NCBI RefSeq assembly: GCF_016801865.2
Contig: NC_068939.1
Location: 185,666,053 to 185,730,052, forward strand
Direction: 5' to 3'
From: Culex pipiens pallens
Lineage: Eukaryota; Arthropoda; Insecta; Diptera; Culicidae
Length of the DNA: 64,000 nucleotides
Under the pieces are notes generated by a model. It was not told the DNA's origin, made no database searches, and worked only from the letters and a program-made list of their open reading frames with translations. Position numbers and translations under genes: made by a program. Shown here piece after piece: positions 22,524 to 34,450 of the stretch (position 1 is the stretch's first letter; each line of letters begins with the position of its first letter).

Positions 22524-24343
22524 ATCCTTTGCCATATTACACCATGACATTTTGAAACATTTTCGAATCAATCACATTATAGTGAATAGTTTTCTGATGA
22601 AGGTCCCCCTTAAAATTACTGATACTTTAAGATATTGTGGAATATTAGGAATATTTATTTGGTTTCGAATTCAGTTTAAAATGCAATATGAATCGATAAT
22701 TTTACAAACAAAACTATTATTTTACAAATTTCAGACAAAATTCGGACTTTTTAACAATTTTACCTAAAATGTATATGTATTTTGATAAAAAGCTTATAAA
22801 CTTAGTTATCTAAATATAAACATTGTGTTTTTTTTTTTTTTTTTTAAAAACCTTAGCGATGGTACATTCGACGCAAAAATAAAATTTGAACACCTTTAAC
22901 CTGATTTTAACAACAAAAACTATGACTATCAAAGTCACCCCGGTATTCAAAATAAGAATTTTCAACGCAACTATTTTTTAACACTATTGAAAAAACTGTT
23001 TTTCAAAAATAGTGAATGAACCTTGTGTGGCCTTCCCTAGTACATGTTTTAAAAAATAATAGTCTTGAGAAAACCCATACCAGTTGGAAAATATTCCAAA
23101 AATAAATTAAAATCCTATCAATGTCACCTCGGTTTACGGTAATTTAACAGGAAATCATAAATTGACTATAATTAGGTGATTTGATAATTGGATAATTGGA
23201 AGTTTTCTTTGATTTTAAGAGCATTTAAAGAATTTCGTTACATTAGCTTGTCATGACAATAACTCAATACTTTTATTAAGGAAATAATTGGCAGATTTCT
23301 CTACTTATGCCCATAATATTGTCCAAAAGGCATAAAGCTGAAGAAATTATACTATTAACATTCGCCCAAAGGTGTGTGTGGAATGTGACCCCCTTGACCA
23401 CCACCAGCACAGCATCCGATAAAACCCGAAGGTCCTCCTTCGTCACTCCTTCACTCTCGCTCTCTCCCGTTCCGTTCCAGTCGTCCAACTTCATCGCATA
23501 ATTCATGTAGTAGAGTTGAGTAAGGTTGAGGAAAAAAAACGGCGCGCGCGCTCGCGCTGCTCACAACGATCATGTAACAACATGGGAAAGGTTATGTTGA
23601 GCAAACATTGTTGGTGTTCTCTGGCAGCGGTGGCCACCAGTGTGCCGGTGGGAATCATCCCCGTTCCGCCTCCGGGGCCGCGATAACGAACGCCACTGCG
23701 ACGCGACGTCATGCACGGTGGGGTTGAATCAATTTGAAAAATTATTTCTTGAAAATTTGAAAGTGATTTGAGAAAAGTTTTTCGCAATTTTTTAGACAGC
23801 AATGCTTGTTTTTAAAGGGAGGTTGATAACAAACCCACCGTGACATCGCGTATCCCCGAGGCTTGTTCGCGGAAGGTGTGGTTAGTATTGGAGGGACTTG
23901 TGCTCATGGGAAATAAAGCAGCATTTATAGTGGGATAGGGGAGGGCATTGGGGGATAGAAACACGTCGTAACAAAACACAGGAATGCAATCACGTGTCCG
24001 CATATGTTTATGTGTGCTCTCGAATCTGTGTGAATCAATGTCAGCGGGGCTGGCACGATGGATGGTGTGTGATCAGGAGTTTGTGGTGGCAAAACGTTAG
24101 CTCTACAACAACATCCGCCGACAGTACAGAGTAAAGAGTAACCATGATCGCACGTTGACGTATAAAATGGTAGTTAGCTCGATAATTTTATTCATGAGTA
24201 GGAAAAAAACGAAAGTACACACCACATCACATACACATAATATCATCCTCGGAGAGAAGAACACTCCAACTCGAAGAGTTACGTAACTTTCACTTCTTAT
24301 TTTACGCACAAGTGGGTCTCGAGACCCTAGTTCAAAGAAAACT
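22524..24343. other. Region downstream of gene 2
   Basis: No supported gene. 22915-23140 is a diverged copy of the ggggtgacattgatag repeat also seen at 32993-33140. 23330-24100 is less AT-rich and contains a gcgcgcgcgctcgcgctg run near 23542. It could hold regulatory DNA or an unseen leader. Confidence 0.35.
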
Positions 24344-24349
24344 TTTATT
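24344..24349 (-). terminator. Candidate polyadenylation signal of gene 2
   Basis: AATAAA on the minus strand, about 195 nt beyond the TAA of gene 2. A second AATAAA lies at 24187-24192. Either would give a short 3' untranslated region. Confidence 0.45.
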
Positions 24350-24543
24350 ATTCGCACATCTGTCCCATCTCCGACGAAAGTGATGAATGCTCTCGAGTGC
24401 TTGAGTTGAGTATAGTAATTGCGCGCGTAGAAATCGGGAAGCTTCACCAAAGTTGCCGCACGTCACGACCGGCAAAATGTTGTTGTTGTGCCTTGGAGCG
24501 CGCAGCGCGATTTTGGGCGATAAGACTTGAGCCGCGCGCAGGA

Positions 24544-24640
24544 TTAAGTGGCTTCACAGTGAAATCTTAAACAGTCATCGTCTCTGACGGCTCGGAAAAT
24601 CTCGTCCAGTCCGCTCTGGCGGGCACGGTCGGATGGGGTC
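24544..24640 (-). CDS. Gene 2, exon 6 (last): end of four-cysteine domain
   Basis: Acceptor gtttcaccag, then G ACC CCA: the first G completes the GA left by exon 5, giving Glu579. The exon reads TPSDRARQSGLDEIFRAV (580-597), then DDDC..FHC with Cys602 and Cys607, and ends CEAT followed by TAA. The phase match with the exon 5 donor is exact. The last cysteine pair four residues from the stop makes a natural C-terminus. Confidence 0.75.
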
Positions 24641-24749
24641 CTGGTGAAACAAAAAATACAAAACAAAAAGAAAGGTTGGAACAAAAAGTTAATTACACTA
24701 AACCTGCAAAAAAAGCATTGAGTTTTTTTAGTTTTGTTCCTGCATTCAA

Positions 24750-25240
24750 CATAGGTCGAAAGAAGTAATTTTGCAAAATTCGTTTTACCATACAAGTCTC
24801 CAATCAATTTTGGGAGCATTTCATACAATGTTTAAAAATCTGAATCTTGAGAAGGGATTTTCTGATCGATTTGGTGTCCTCGGCAAAGTGAGGAATATTC
24901 AGACGAAAAATTATACACTGAAAAAATTCCGATGTTTTTATTTAACTTTCTATGATGAAAAGTCGAATGAGAAAAACATGTAGTTTCTAATTTTTTAATT
25001 TTTTTATTTGTTTTAGTGGACTGAGCAAAATCGTATGATGGTGCAAAAGCTTGTTTTTGAAAAAAAAAAATGTTTTTTTTTTGAAAACACCAAAAATATG
25101 GACACCAATGAAAATCATTTCTCAAGCAAAGTAAGATTTGCAATCAAAAATAATTTATATTTTTAAAGATTTTTTTAAGGTTTTATGAGTTAAAAAACCT
25201 CTGAAAAAAATGTTTGAACAGCTAAAAAAATCCTAGGGAG
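24750..25240. repeat. Fragments of the 11.5-kb foldback family in intron 5 of gene 2
   Basis: Text such as tacaagtctccaatcaattt and tgatcgatttggtgtcctcg resembles the arms of the 11496-12553 element, in decayed form. The rest is A/T-rich. No exon. Confidence 0.4.
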
Positions 25241-25591
25241 CTTTCTATTATTACGTAACGCAGTTGGGGGGAGAAGGGTCGAAGGTCATGTTTTTTTTTA
25301 TGAAATTTGTATGAGAATATTGTTACGAGGGGGAGTGGTGATTTTTTTTTGCGTTACGAATAAAAGATCGCCTCTCTAAATTATTTCGAACTTTGAAAAT
25401 CGGGCAATTTTTCTGAAACAGCATCGCAAAGTATTTGAATCGATGAAAATGAATTTCTCTAAGTTTCATCTCGGAAACTGTTGGTTCGATGCTCAATTTT
25501 AAAAAGAGATTTTTTTGCAAAATTTTCTGTCTATTCAATAATTTTAATTTTAAATTTCGAAATCAAGCTTTACTTTTGAAACGGTCTAAAA

Positions 25592-26292
25592 TAGGGGCAA
25601 TTCTCTACCAACTCACACAAATCGGGAAAAGTTGCCCCGACCCCTTTTCGATTTGCGTGAATTTTGTCCTTAGGGGTAACTTTTGTCCCTGATCACGAAT
25701 CTGAGTTCCGTTTATTGATATCTCGTGACGGAGGGGCGGTACGACCCCTTCCATTTTTGAACATGCGAAAAAAGAGGTGTTTTTCAATAATTTGGAGCCT
25801 GAAACGGTGATGAGATAGAAATTTGATGGCGTACTCCGAATTAAAAAAAAACTTATTTTTCATCGAAAAAAAAACACTTAAAAGGTTTTAAAAACTCTGC
25901 CATTTACATTAAATTTGCCCTAAAATGACATGTTCCAAAAAAAATTACAGTTGAGTAGCGGATAATGGCAGAAAAAAATTACAGTTGAGTAGCGGATAAT
26001 GGCAGAGTTTAAAAAAAATGTAAAAAAATACGTTTTTACGGAATTCCGAGTACGCCATCAAATCTTTGACACCAAATTTCTATCTCATCACATTTTCAGG
26101 CTGCAATTTTTTGAAAAACACCTCTTTCTTGCATGTTAAAAAATTGAAGGGGTCGTACCGCCCCTCCGTCACGAGATATCGAAAAACGGACCTCGGATTC
26201 GTGATCAGGGACAAAAGTTACCCCTTAGGATAATTTTTACGCAAATCGAAGAGGGGTCGGGGCAACTACTGTGTGGCGGAGAATTACCCATA
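25592..26292. mobile_element. Foldback element with arms of about 300 bp, best copy of its family
   Basis: A 701-bp near-palindrome flanked by TA on both sides. The left arm (ggggcaattctctaccaact) and the right arm read on the minus strand (gggtaattctccgcc) share in order: gttgccccgacccct, cttcgatttgcgt, aggggtaacttttgtccctg, gatatctcgtgacggagg, ggcggtacgacccctt, gaggtgtttttcaa, gatgagatagaaatttg and gatggcgtactc. A 33-bp unit (acagttgagtagcggataat...) is duplicated in tandem near the centre (25945-26010). It sits inside intron 5 of gene 2. Other copies or single arms: 7490-9065, 17905-18162 and 34230-34450. Confidence 0.88.
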
Positions 26293-26679
26293 GATAATTT
26301 TCCTTATTTCATGTTTCAGACCAAATATTGTTTCAAAGATCAGAAAATTTCAAAAAAGTTTCAATCTTTAACCAAAAAAATCGGAACAATAGTTTAAATA
26401 TTGGCAGTTAAAAATACAGGCGACGCTTAGAGAAATTAATTTTCATCGATTTGAATTCTTTGTGATTTAATATCTCAGAAACCAATGACTCGATTTGTAA
26501 AGTATTTTTTTCTTATTCATTTGTTTTGATTTGATTCGATACAGATTATCCATTTTTGTCGTAATGATGCAAAATATAATTAAACAAGTCAATCCACCAA
26601 ACCTGATACTGGGCAGGTAAAAAAAATCATTTTTTTTCTATTTCCAAGCGAAAATTCAACATTTGTAAGATTTCCTTAC

Positions 26680-26946
26680 TCATTTGCAGTTTTCCAGAGC
26701 ATCCTGAGCAGTGCATCCGTACCGCTGTTCCTCCCGAGTCGGGCCATTTCGCAGAAAGATCTCTCCTCGCAGCCCGTGCTCGATGGCCACCGCTCGACAA
26801 TCGGATTCGCCGACAGGGCGCTAATAAAACCAACCAACGGATTGTCCCCACCGCCCAGCTGGTCCTCCGACCGTTGGCGGGTCGGATTGGTAAAGCTGCC
26901 GCCGGTGGCACTTATCGGCGTCGGAGTCTGCATCTGGACGGGCGGC
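26680..26946 (-). CDS. Gene 2, exon 5: linker and first cysteine pair
   Basis: Acceptor ttggttcacag, then G CCG CCC GTC; the G completes the CT of exon 4 (Leu490). The exon encodes residues 491-579: a Pro/Thr/Gly-rich linker, then DNPLVGFISALSANPIVERW (524-543) and GCEERSFCEMARLG with Cys549 and Cys555. It ends GCAAATGA before the donor gtaagg, in phase 2, as exon 6 needs. The frame continues open upstream to 27017 but without an ATG, and that extension is pyrimidine-rich, so it is the intron. Frames on the same strand such as 26821-27066 are shadows. Confidence 0.78.
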
Positions 26947-28220
26947 CTGTGAACCAAAAAGCAACCAAACCATAAAAGACAATGAAATGCACAAAACGAC
27001 GACAAAGACGTCGACAAAAGTGGCCCATTCGAAGCAACAGGTTACCACCGCCGGAACCGATCTCAACCAGACTGGGCCAAACCAGTCTCACACGGACCCC
27101 GACCGATCGACGCGACGCGACGTGGGGATGGAAAATCGCACATGCAGAAAAAAAGGTTACGTAAAAAAGTATCCGACACACTCTTCTCGAACGACGACGC
27201 CGGCAGTGGCGCAATAATTTCACTTTTATTCGCTATAATTTGGCCAGTTTTCGCTTCCTGCCCGACTGACCGCGCGCGTTGGACCACGTTTTCATCAGAG
27301 TTGGCCATGCCCGCGTGGACTCGAGCTGGCAAACTTATCGCGGCATTTTAGGCTAAATTCCCAGCAGCCCAAAGTAGGCGAACTGTAGCGTTACTAATTC
27401 GATTACCTTCTCTCTCACTCTGCACATCGACCTGGCTTGGCCTGCTAAGAGGAGCAGGCGGAGCGATTTAAATTTTGCCCATTTTAAAAAAATTTACGCG
27501 ATGAGCGAACAAATCGATTTATGCTGGATCTGGTTAAAAATGTTTGTTACTGAACTATAGCTGGTTGGGCTGAAAGTGGACCTAATGTGCCAGATGTTGG
27601 ACGAGGTCTTGTGTAACTAGTGTTATGTGGGTCATATTTTTATTTTCCTCGGATGACTTGCCAATTGTGAACAAAAAATTGAATCATCTTTGGTTATTGA
27701 GTAACGGTTTTGGGGTTTTCACTTTCTTCCAAGCAGCGGTCGGAAAGATCACAATCAAAATAAATTAAACCATCACAATATGATTGAAAACTAGTACAAA
27801 AGTAGGTCGACTTTATAACTTTTTCAAAAATAGATTTTGTAATATAACATTCACATAATACTGATTTAATTGTCATTAAATTACTTAACAATTGAAATGA
27901 AATTACTTAACAATAATAATGAAATAATGTACCAATTAGGTTTTTTTATCCCTTTCAGCTGTTTTAAACTGTTTTTCAACAATTGATGCAATTAAAGTTA
28001 ACAAATCAGCAAATGTATGTGAAACAAGCCTTACCCGACAAACTTCGTTCTGCCTTTTTTTGTTTCTTGATACATATATAGCTTGTTTGCTTATTCAGCC
28101 TCCTGTGATCAAAATTTGATTTTACGTAACTTTCTCCATACAATTTGCCGATGCTCCGGAATCGGTTCCAGAGTGGCCAAAGTGTCAATTAGTTAGCGTA
28201 TAAACCTTCCTTGGGCTTAC

Positions 28221-28309
28221 ACGAACCCAACGCAACAAAGAGCACCTCGATCCGACGCTCCGTATTAAACTGATTCGCGTTCGAACAAAACCGAAATTTT
28301 TTATATATA
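28221..28309 (-). promoter_or_regulatory. Possible internal core promoter and short leader exon
   Basis: The minus strand has TATATATAA (28301-28309), a consensus initiator TCAGTT (28268-28273, +1 at 28271) about 36 bp downstream, and after about 50 nt a strong donor GTAAGC (starting at 28220). There is no ATG in the short leader. Spliced to exon 5 it could start at the in-frame ATG of MQTPTP and make a short form with only the cysteine domain, lacking signal peptide and hydrophobic segment. Speculative. Confidence 0.3.
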
Positions 28310-28728
28310 GAAAAGCAAAAATAAGCATCTCCACGAAAACTGGAAATATATATTATTTGTTTATTTTGTTATATTTGACGAAACACTTCTAGGGGACTTC
28401 ACTATGACTAATGATGCAATTTTGCATCATTGGTTTGCTCTTCATATAATTTTAACAACTATGACCTTGATAATTACTGTTTTTATTACAATTTCTAGCC
28501 TGAAAGTCAGCAAGTTGAATTAATTACGTAAAATTACGACTAAGTTCATCGCCTTTTGATGAAATTAATGTAAATTTGAAAAAAATTAGAAATTAATGTA
28601 TCATAAAAATATAAATTTTGGTTGTCAACTAGTTTGAAACACGAATCACTGCACGTTGTCAACAATGTTTGCAACAAAGTGTAAATAATTCTCTCAGCTC
28701 TTTGTAAATATTATTTTTTTTATAAGCG

Positions 28729-28860
28729 ACCATCCATAAACCACGTAGACACCTTAGGGAGGGGGGAGGGGATTGGCGATTGTCCACGCTCCATACAAAA
28801 AAGATTTTATTTGTATGGAAATTGTCCACGATAGGGGGGGGGAGGGTTGGATGGTCTCTA
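28729..28860. repeat. catccataaaccacgt hairpin repeat
   Basis: Begins gaccatccataaaccacgta and ends gggttggatggtctc; internally cgattgtccacgctccatac is mirrored by gtatggaaattgtccacgat. Single arms of the same repeat occur near 8390, 16867 and, more weakly, 43270. G-rich runs flank the centre. Confidence 0.6.
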
Positions 28861-29416
28861 AATGGACTCTTTAAATTAAAAAGGCAAATATTTGGAAAAA
28901 ATGTGCTAAAACCAGTTAGGACGTTACAAATATTTTTCAAAGTTCAGGTCACCACTTCCTTCAAAATCGATCCAAAAATTCAGGGGGCAAAAAATATTGT
29001 TTTGCAAAACTTAAGAATTTTAATAAAAATAGACTTCTGATCGACTGAAAACTATTTGAAATGCATTTTCCAGCATGCTTAATCGTATCCATCAATGTAA
29101 TCCAATGTAGGAGAACAGCATCTAATTCCAGCGTGCCTCTAATGTTGCCACATCCGCACTTTGACATTCGATTACAGCTCATTAAAAACGTTTTCAATTG
29201 AAATCGAGTGATAAATAGCTCAAAAAGAAGTGAACAAGCAAGTTTCTATCAAGAGTTGTGCAAAATTAGTTGTTTAAATAGTGAGAATCAGCAAATGGGA
29301 CGGAGTTAGGAGCGAGTGTTTGACCTGCCAAAAATTCGAGAATTTCCCCTACTGTACCGTAAAAAGTTTTTTTTCGGGATAAAAAAAATATTCGTCAATA
29401 TTCTGAAAGCTTATAC

Positions 29417-30140
29417 TTTTTGCCTTCCTCGCCTTACTGAGGAAAGGCTATAAAATCACTCGAAAAACGAAATTCTTAATTTGACCTCCTAGACCCACCT
29501 TCATGTATACATATCGACTCAGAATCAAATTTTGAGCAAATGTCTGTGTGTGTGGTGGGACGTTGATCAAAAAAATTTGCACTGAGTTATCTCGGCACTG
29601 GCTGACCCGATTTGGACCGTTTTGGTCTCATTTGATCCGTATTGGGGTCCCATAAGTCACTATTGTAAATGAAAAAGTTTAGTTAAGTACTTCAAAAGTT
29701 ATGCTAAAAAAACAATTTCGACAAAAGTCCGGAAAATTGTAAAAAGGGTGCTTTTTGTAAGAAAACCCGTCATGCTATACATTTTCAGAAAGGTATTTAG
29801 AAGACCTTCCCAACGCATCCAAGACATTGAGGATCTGACAACTCTATCAAAAGTTATAAGCACTTAAGTATTATTTATACGCTTTTTGGAGGCCGGATCT
29901 CAGATATGTTAATGAAAACGTTGTCCGGATCTCTCATGCAACCTATCGTTGGATAGGTATTCAAAAGACCTTTCCAACGAGTTCAGTAGATTGAAGATCT
30001 GACAACCCTATCAAAAGTTATAAGCACTTAAGTGTTATTTATGAACATTGTGAAGGCCGGATCTCAGATATTACCTAGCATTACACTCAAAATGTGAGGA
30101 AGGCACCAACCACCTAATGGTGGATTAAGTAACGTTTTTC
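29417..30140. repeat. gccttcctcgccttactgag element
   Basis: The left end gccttcctcgccttactgag and the right end, read on the minus strand gtgccttcctcacattttga, are related, so the element has short inverted termini. The interior contains two imperfect direct copies of a roughly 120-bp unit (atctgacaaccctatcaaaa, gttataagcacttaagtgtt, ggccggatctcagatat). A deleted copy lies at 20900-21040. No coding capacity. Confidence 0.6.
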
Positions 30141-30667
30141 AATCAAATGTTGAAACCACGGCTTGAAATTTCAATTTTATTTTTTTTTATTTTTAAATTT
30201 TTTTTTGCAATTATTAAAAATACAAATCAAAGAAATGGTTTCAAAAATTAACGAGATTCGAAATTAATATTTAAAGAAAAATGCATTTTCATCAAATCGT
30301 TATGGAATAATTTGATTGTATCAATATAAGTTGAAAATTTACGATCAAGTAATTTTACTGCCCGGCCAGGACAACATTATTGCCAGTACAGGAATGACCA
30401 TTCCGAAGAAAAAAGAAAATAACTCCACGTGAACAGCTATTAACAGCCAATCAGGAATGTGGCCCGTGACTGAATCGGAAGGAGTGTCGAAACCCTCTGA
30501 AAAACCACAAAATTTCTCATAAAACTTATGATTACACATCGACTAAACGCGCGCACCCACCGTTGAAAGTGAAAACAGTTTTGCAGTGGTGTGTGTGTAT
30601 GTGTGCGCGCGCTTCCATACAACAAATACCTGTTGGTTGTAAGTTGTGCGATCATCGCCGTCTAAAA

Positions 30668-30863
30668 TCAAGTGCCGCGGCACAAGCCAAAACCACCACC
30701 ACCTGCCTGCCTGCCTGCCAACAACTGGAAAGATGAATGAACCGTAGACATAGTGACGAGTGGCTCACATATGATCCCCTTGCACCTGAAGCCTTTGGGA
30801 TTGGCAACGTGGCCGCAGGGCACCTCCCCACCTTCAAATTCCTTTGGTATGCTGCTGCTGCTG
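30668..30863 (-). CDS. Candidate alternative last exon of gene 2
   Basis: After the acceptor ttattttcag the exon starts C AGC AGC, in the phase that the exon 4 donor requires (CT+C, Leu490). It reads SSSSIPKEFEGGEVPCGHVA and NPKGFRCKGIICEP, and reaches TGA at 30668, which would end an isoform of about 554 residues. A donor-like gtgagc lies inside at 30768. Against it: the last third is GGCAGGCAGG and GGTGGTGG low-complexity, and the exon 4 to exon 5 junction gives a better protein. I would treat it as an alternative or false exon. Confidence 0.3.
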
Positions 30864-31564
30864 CTGAAAATAACGTAATAACGATAATCGCATCAATACC
30901 TCGAGCTTAACCATGCTAAGTCGGAGGTTTAACTCTCCCAGCTGGTTAAGTCTGTGCGGCTTAAATCCGTGCAGTGTAAATAATGGTGAATACAACGACG
31001 GACGGAGGGCCGACCTCACGTTACGATGCAAATCACACAATAATCGAGCTGAAAGAGGGCGCGCGACTTGGCTATTATAGAAAGCACCTGAGCCAAGATG
31101 CAGTTTTCGACTTTTCCTGGGTCTCAAGGAGGTTGATTGCATTGCATATCGCTTGGTGGGTATTTTCGAGGCACGATTCCGAATCGTGATTGGCTTTCGA
31201 AGCGTGCAGCGCACGTGGACGTTTGTGGCGGATATTATTTTCACACCAATTTGCCTAACTACGGTGTCATTCACTAAGGTGATTCTAGATTGAAATGATT
31301 TTGTCGCATAGTCCAAACTGGTAATTGGATATCATTATCCAGTCATTTACTTTGCAATAAAATTAACCATTTACTCTTTTGAAGGTTTCTTCAGCCTTTC
31401 ACGATTTTTTTATTTTCATGAAACTTTGCCCTTTCAAACAGAAAATCATAATCACTGCAGTCATACAAATAATCTACGCAAATAAATGAAAATCTGTATT
31501 TTGAGAAGGAATTATCTGAGTAAATGTGGATTATCAACAATTGTGTTAGATATGGTTATTACTA

Positions 31565-32927
31565 TAGGGGAGTTTGGGGTAATATGAACAGGGGGGTAAT
31601 CTGGACACCCCTTTAAAAATCACGTTTTCTTCGGATATAAAGTGAAAACGGCAATTTATGTGATAAAGCTAGTACTAGTAATGTCCTAGGAGTATGGACA
31701 AACCAAAAAAGTTGGGATAGGTTAAGTAGTTTTGGTGTAATATGTAAAAGCTTCCAAAGGCCGGTTGGCACTGCCTTAAATTCTAATATTTGAAGGTTAG
31801 CAAATAAGGTTTTGCAGGGGTTATATGGCATTTTATGTTCAAGGGGGTTGCTTGGACGATGCCTGAGATATGTACGTATAAAAATTTGCATTTTATCCAT
31901 TTTTATCATCAAAAATTGCAATTTATGATAGAATATTCTATGGGGGTAATATGGACATGGTTTGTGGGGTAATTTGGACATACCTGAAAGTCTACATGTC
32001 AGGCAACAAAAAAGTAATTTTCATGGTTGGATGAGTTTTTAAAGCGATTTAGATAAATTTAGAGGGATTTAATATGTCAAAACAATCAAAAAGGAACCCC
32101 TATTTTTTAATTTAGATAAATTTATTCCAATATTCGAATTGATGAAAATCTGATTACTGTACATTTGGCGTTCAGCAAGACTCTAATGTTGATTGCTTTT
32201 AATTAATTTCTTTGACATTTCTAATTTCTATGCTAGTTTACAATAATATTTAAATTTGAAGGGCTACAGAGTGTAAAATCAAAAAAATGATATTTTCAGG
32301 CTAATAAATTCTATATAATGATTGATTTATATAAACATAAACGATACCTTAATCACTAAAAACTATACTTGTGCCTAATCCAGAATCAATGTTTGAATCA
32401 TTTCAGTATTAATGATTAAATTATGCATACAACACTGAACTATTTGTTATCTTCCTATTGAACTATAGTTCTATCACAAAATCAATGAAATATTGTGAGC
32501 AAAACAACACTTCAAAATATAAAGCAATTACAAAACCAGGTTGATGGATAAAAAACATGCTCAAAAAATCAAATGTTAAACTTATTCTTCAACATGTGTC
32601 CAAATTACCCCACAAAAGGTGTTCATATTACCCCACAAAGTGTCCATATTACCCCACAAGGTATGTCCAAATTACCCCACAAGGCATGTCCAAATTACCC
32701 CATAGGGGTGTTCATATTACCCCCACACAAAAATGTGGGGGTAATTTTAATTTTTAATTTTTGCGAAAAAATGGGTTTTTCATCAAAATTTATCGAAATA
32801 AATGACAATTTTTCATCAAATATGGTCTCTATTATCCTCTGGTGTCACCCTCATTCCTTTAAAATATCCATACAGCCCGTGACAGAGCAATTTCTTTAGG
32901 GTGTCCAAATTACCCCACACTCCCCTA
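31565..32927. mobile_element. TIR element with an internal array of taccccaca motifs
   Basis: The termini taggggagtttggggtaata (left) and, on the minus strand, taggggagtgtggggtaatt (right) form inverted repeats, both with TA at the outer edge. Length 1363 bp. Near the right end (32599-32740) the motif (c)a(a/t)attaccccaca recurs about six times at 20-30 bp spacing, separated by gtgt/atgtcc; the left end has the reverse-complement motif near 31580-31605 and 31944-31980. No transposase. The 122-codon minus frame at 31613-31981 is an artefact of these repeats. Confidence 0.75.
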
Positions 32928-32992
32928 CTCTAAATAACCAAAAAAATAAAAAAATAAAACAAAAAAATAACTTTTAGAATTATAATACCGTA

Positions 32993-33150
32993 AACTAGGG
33001 AGTACCGTATACCGGGGTGACATTGATAGAATTTCAAGTTATTTTTGAAATATTTTCCAACTGGTAAGTTGGACTAGGGTAGGGGTGACTTTGATAGTAA
33101 TAGTTATTCTTGTAAAAATCAGATTAATGTGTTGAAATTTTATGTTTACG
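32993..33150. repeat. ggggtgacattgatag repeat
   Basis: Text taccgtataccggggtgaca, tatttttgaaatattttcca and actggtaagttgg recurs on the other strand at 22915-23140 (accagttggaaaatattcca, tcaatgtcacctcggtttac). Likely a decayed TIR element; boundaries are unclear. Confidence 0.5.
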
Positions 33151-34229
33151 TCAAATGTACCATCACTAAGGTTCTATGAAAAAAAAAATCAATGTTTAAA
33201 AATAGTTAACTATGTTTTTAAGTTTTTTAACAAAATACACATAAATATTAGGCAAAATTCTTAAAAAGTCAAAATTTTGCCTAAAATTCGTTAAAACTAG
33301 TTTTGTTTATAAAACTATCGAATCATATTACACTATAAACTGAAATCGAAGCAAGAATTAAAAGTTTTCACATTTTATATGACATTTGTTCTACAGGAAA
33401 TGCCTATGAGTTGGGAGATTTTTTTGAATTTTACTTATTTTACCTTCTGCTAGTGAAAAATTTCCCAAAGGATCCGAAAATGCATTCCATTTTTCGATTC
33501 GAAATGATGTTCATTGAGGTAATCATGACACTTTCAGAACATTAAAATAATGCTATTTATCATCATTTTCTTAATTATAGTTTACAAACTTTTTAATTTT
33601 TTAAAAATTTTATGAAGACTTCTTCTAAGAGTACTTTGAACACTTCTCTACAACGGTCAGAATGATCCATACCATTCCCCGTACGTATTTAATGTGTACT
33701 CTTCATTTTGCGGAAAATTTCAAACCTATCAATGTCATTGTATGTCGGTATTGCAAAATATGAATTAAATAAAAATGAGTGTTCAAAGTACTTCAGGAAG
33801 TAGTTTTCATTAGATGTTAAAAAGTTTCAAAAGTTATGAAAACATTATAAATAAGATTATTTGAATAACAGCTTGAAATAATTTATGGGTTACAAGTTTT
33901 CAAGTGTTTTTGAAACAGAAATCAAATTAATCTTCAGACTTATAGGCATTTTGAGTACAACCAATTTTGTATGTAAACTTGGGAAGTCGTTTCAATTCTT
34001 TTTTTTCGCAAAATCGCGATAACTCGTGATGGTTACAAGGTAACCTTTATGTTAAACTCATTTTTTTTAAATTGTCTGCTCTACAACTTTCGAGATTCTA
34101 AAAGTGCATAAAATTTCCCATAAAATGATATGAACCAAAAAAAATGTACAGTTGGGTAAAGAAAAATGACAAAATTTCTGCAAATATTTTTGTATTATTT
34201 CGATGAAAAATACGTTTATTTCGGAATTC

Positions 34230-34450
34230 TGAGTACGCCATCAAATCAGGCGTCAGATTTCACTTAAAAGTCCCTTTAACACAACATTTCCAAACCATTT
34301 CATTTCATCATTGAAAAAAGTTTGATCTTGGAGCTCGGATTGGTGATCAGGGACAAAAAATACACCTAAGGACAAATTTTCACGCAAATCGAAGAGGGGT
34401 CAGGGCAACTTTTTCCGATTTCGTTTGAGTTGGAGGAGAATTGCGAGATG
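34230..34450. repeat. Solo right arm of the 25.6-kb foldback family
   Basis: Landmarks gagtacgccatcaaatc, gtccctttaacaca, ctcggattggtgatcaggga, gcaaatcgaagaggggtcag and gagttggaggagaattg occur in right-arm order. No left arm is seen. It lies inside intron 4 of gene 2. Confidence 0.6.

Noticed and set aside
26821..27066. Minus-strand frame beginning MRSVPAVVTCC, with signal-like hydrophobics
   Set aside because: Wrong frame for exon 5; the pyrimidine-rich part is the splice acceptor region. The correct frame has no ATG upstream of the acceptor.
30345..30496. Minus-strand candidate exon ending in a hydrophobic tail (HIPDWLLIAVHVELFSF...)
   Set aside because: The acceptor tttttcag is good, but the frame needs a phase-1 donor. 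The only nearby one (before gtgagc at 30768) would create TAG at the junction. Kept out of the gene model.
30834..31316. 160-codon minus-strand frame ending in a Gln run
   Set aside because: It runs through a CAG repeat and a likely acceptor site; composition is mixed and a competing frame fits the gene 2 splice phase better.
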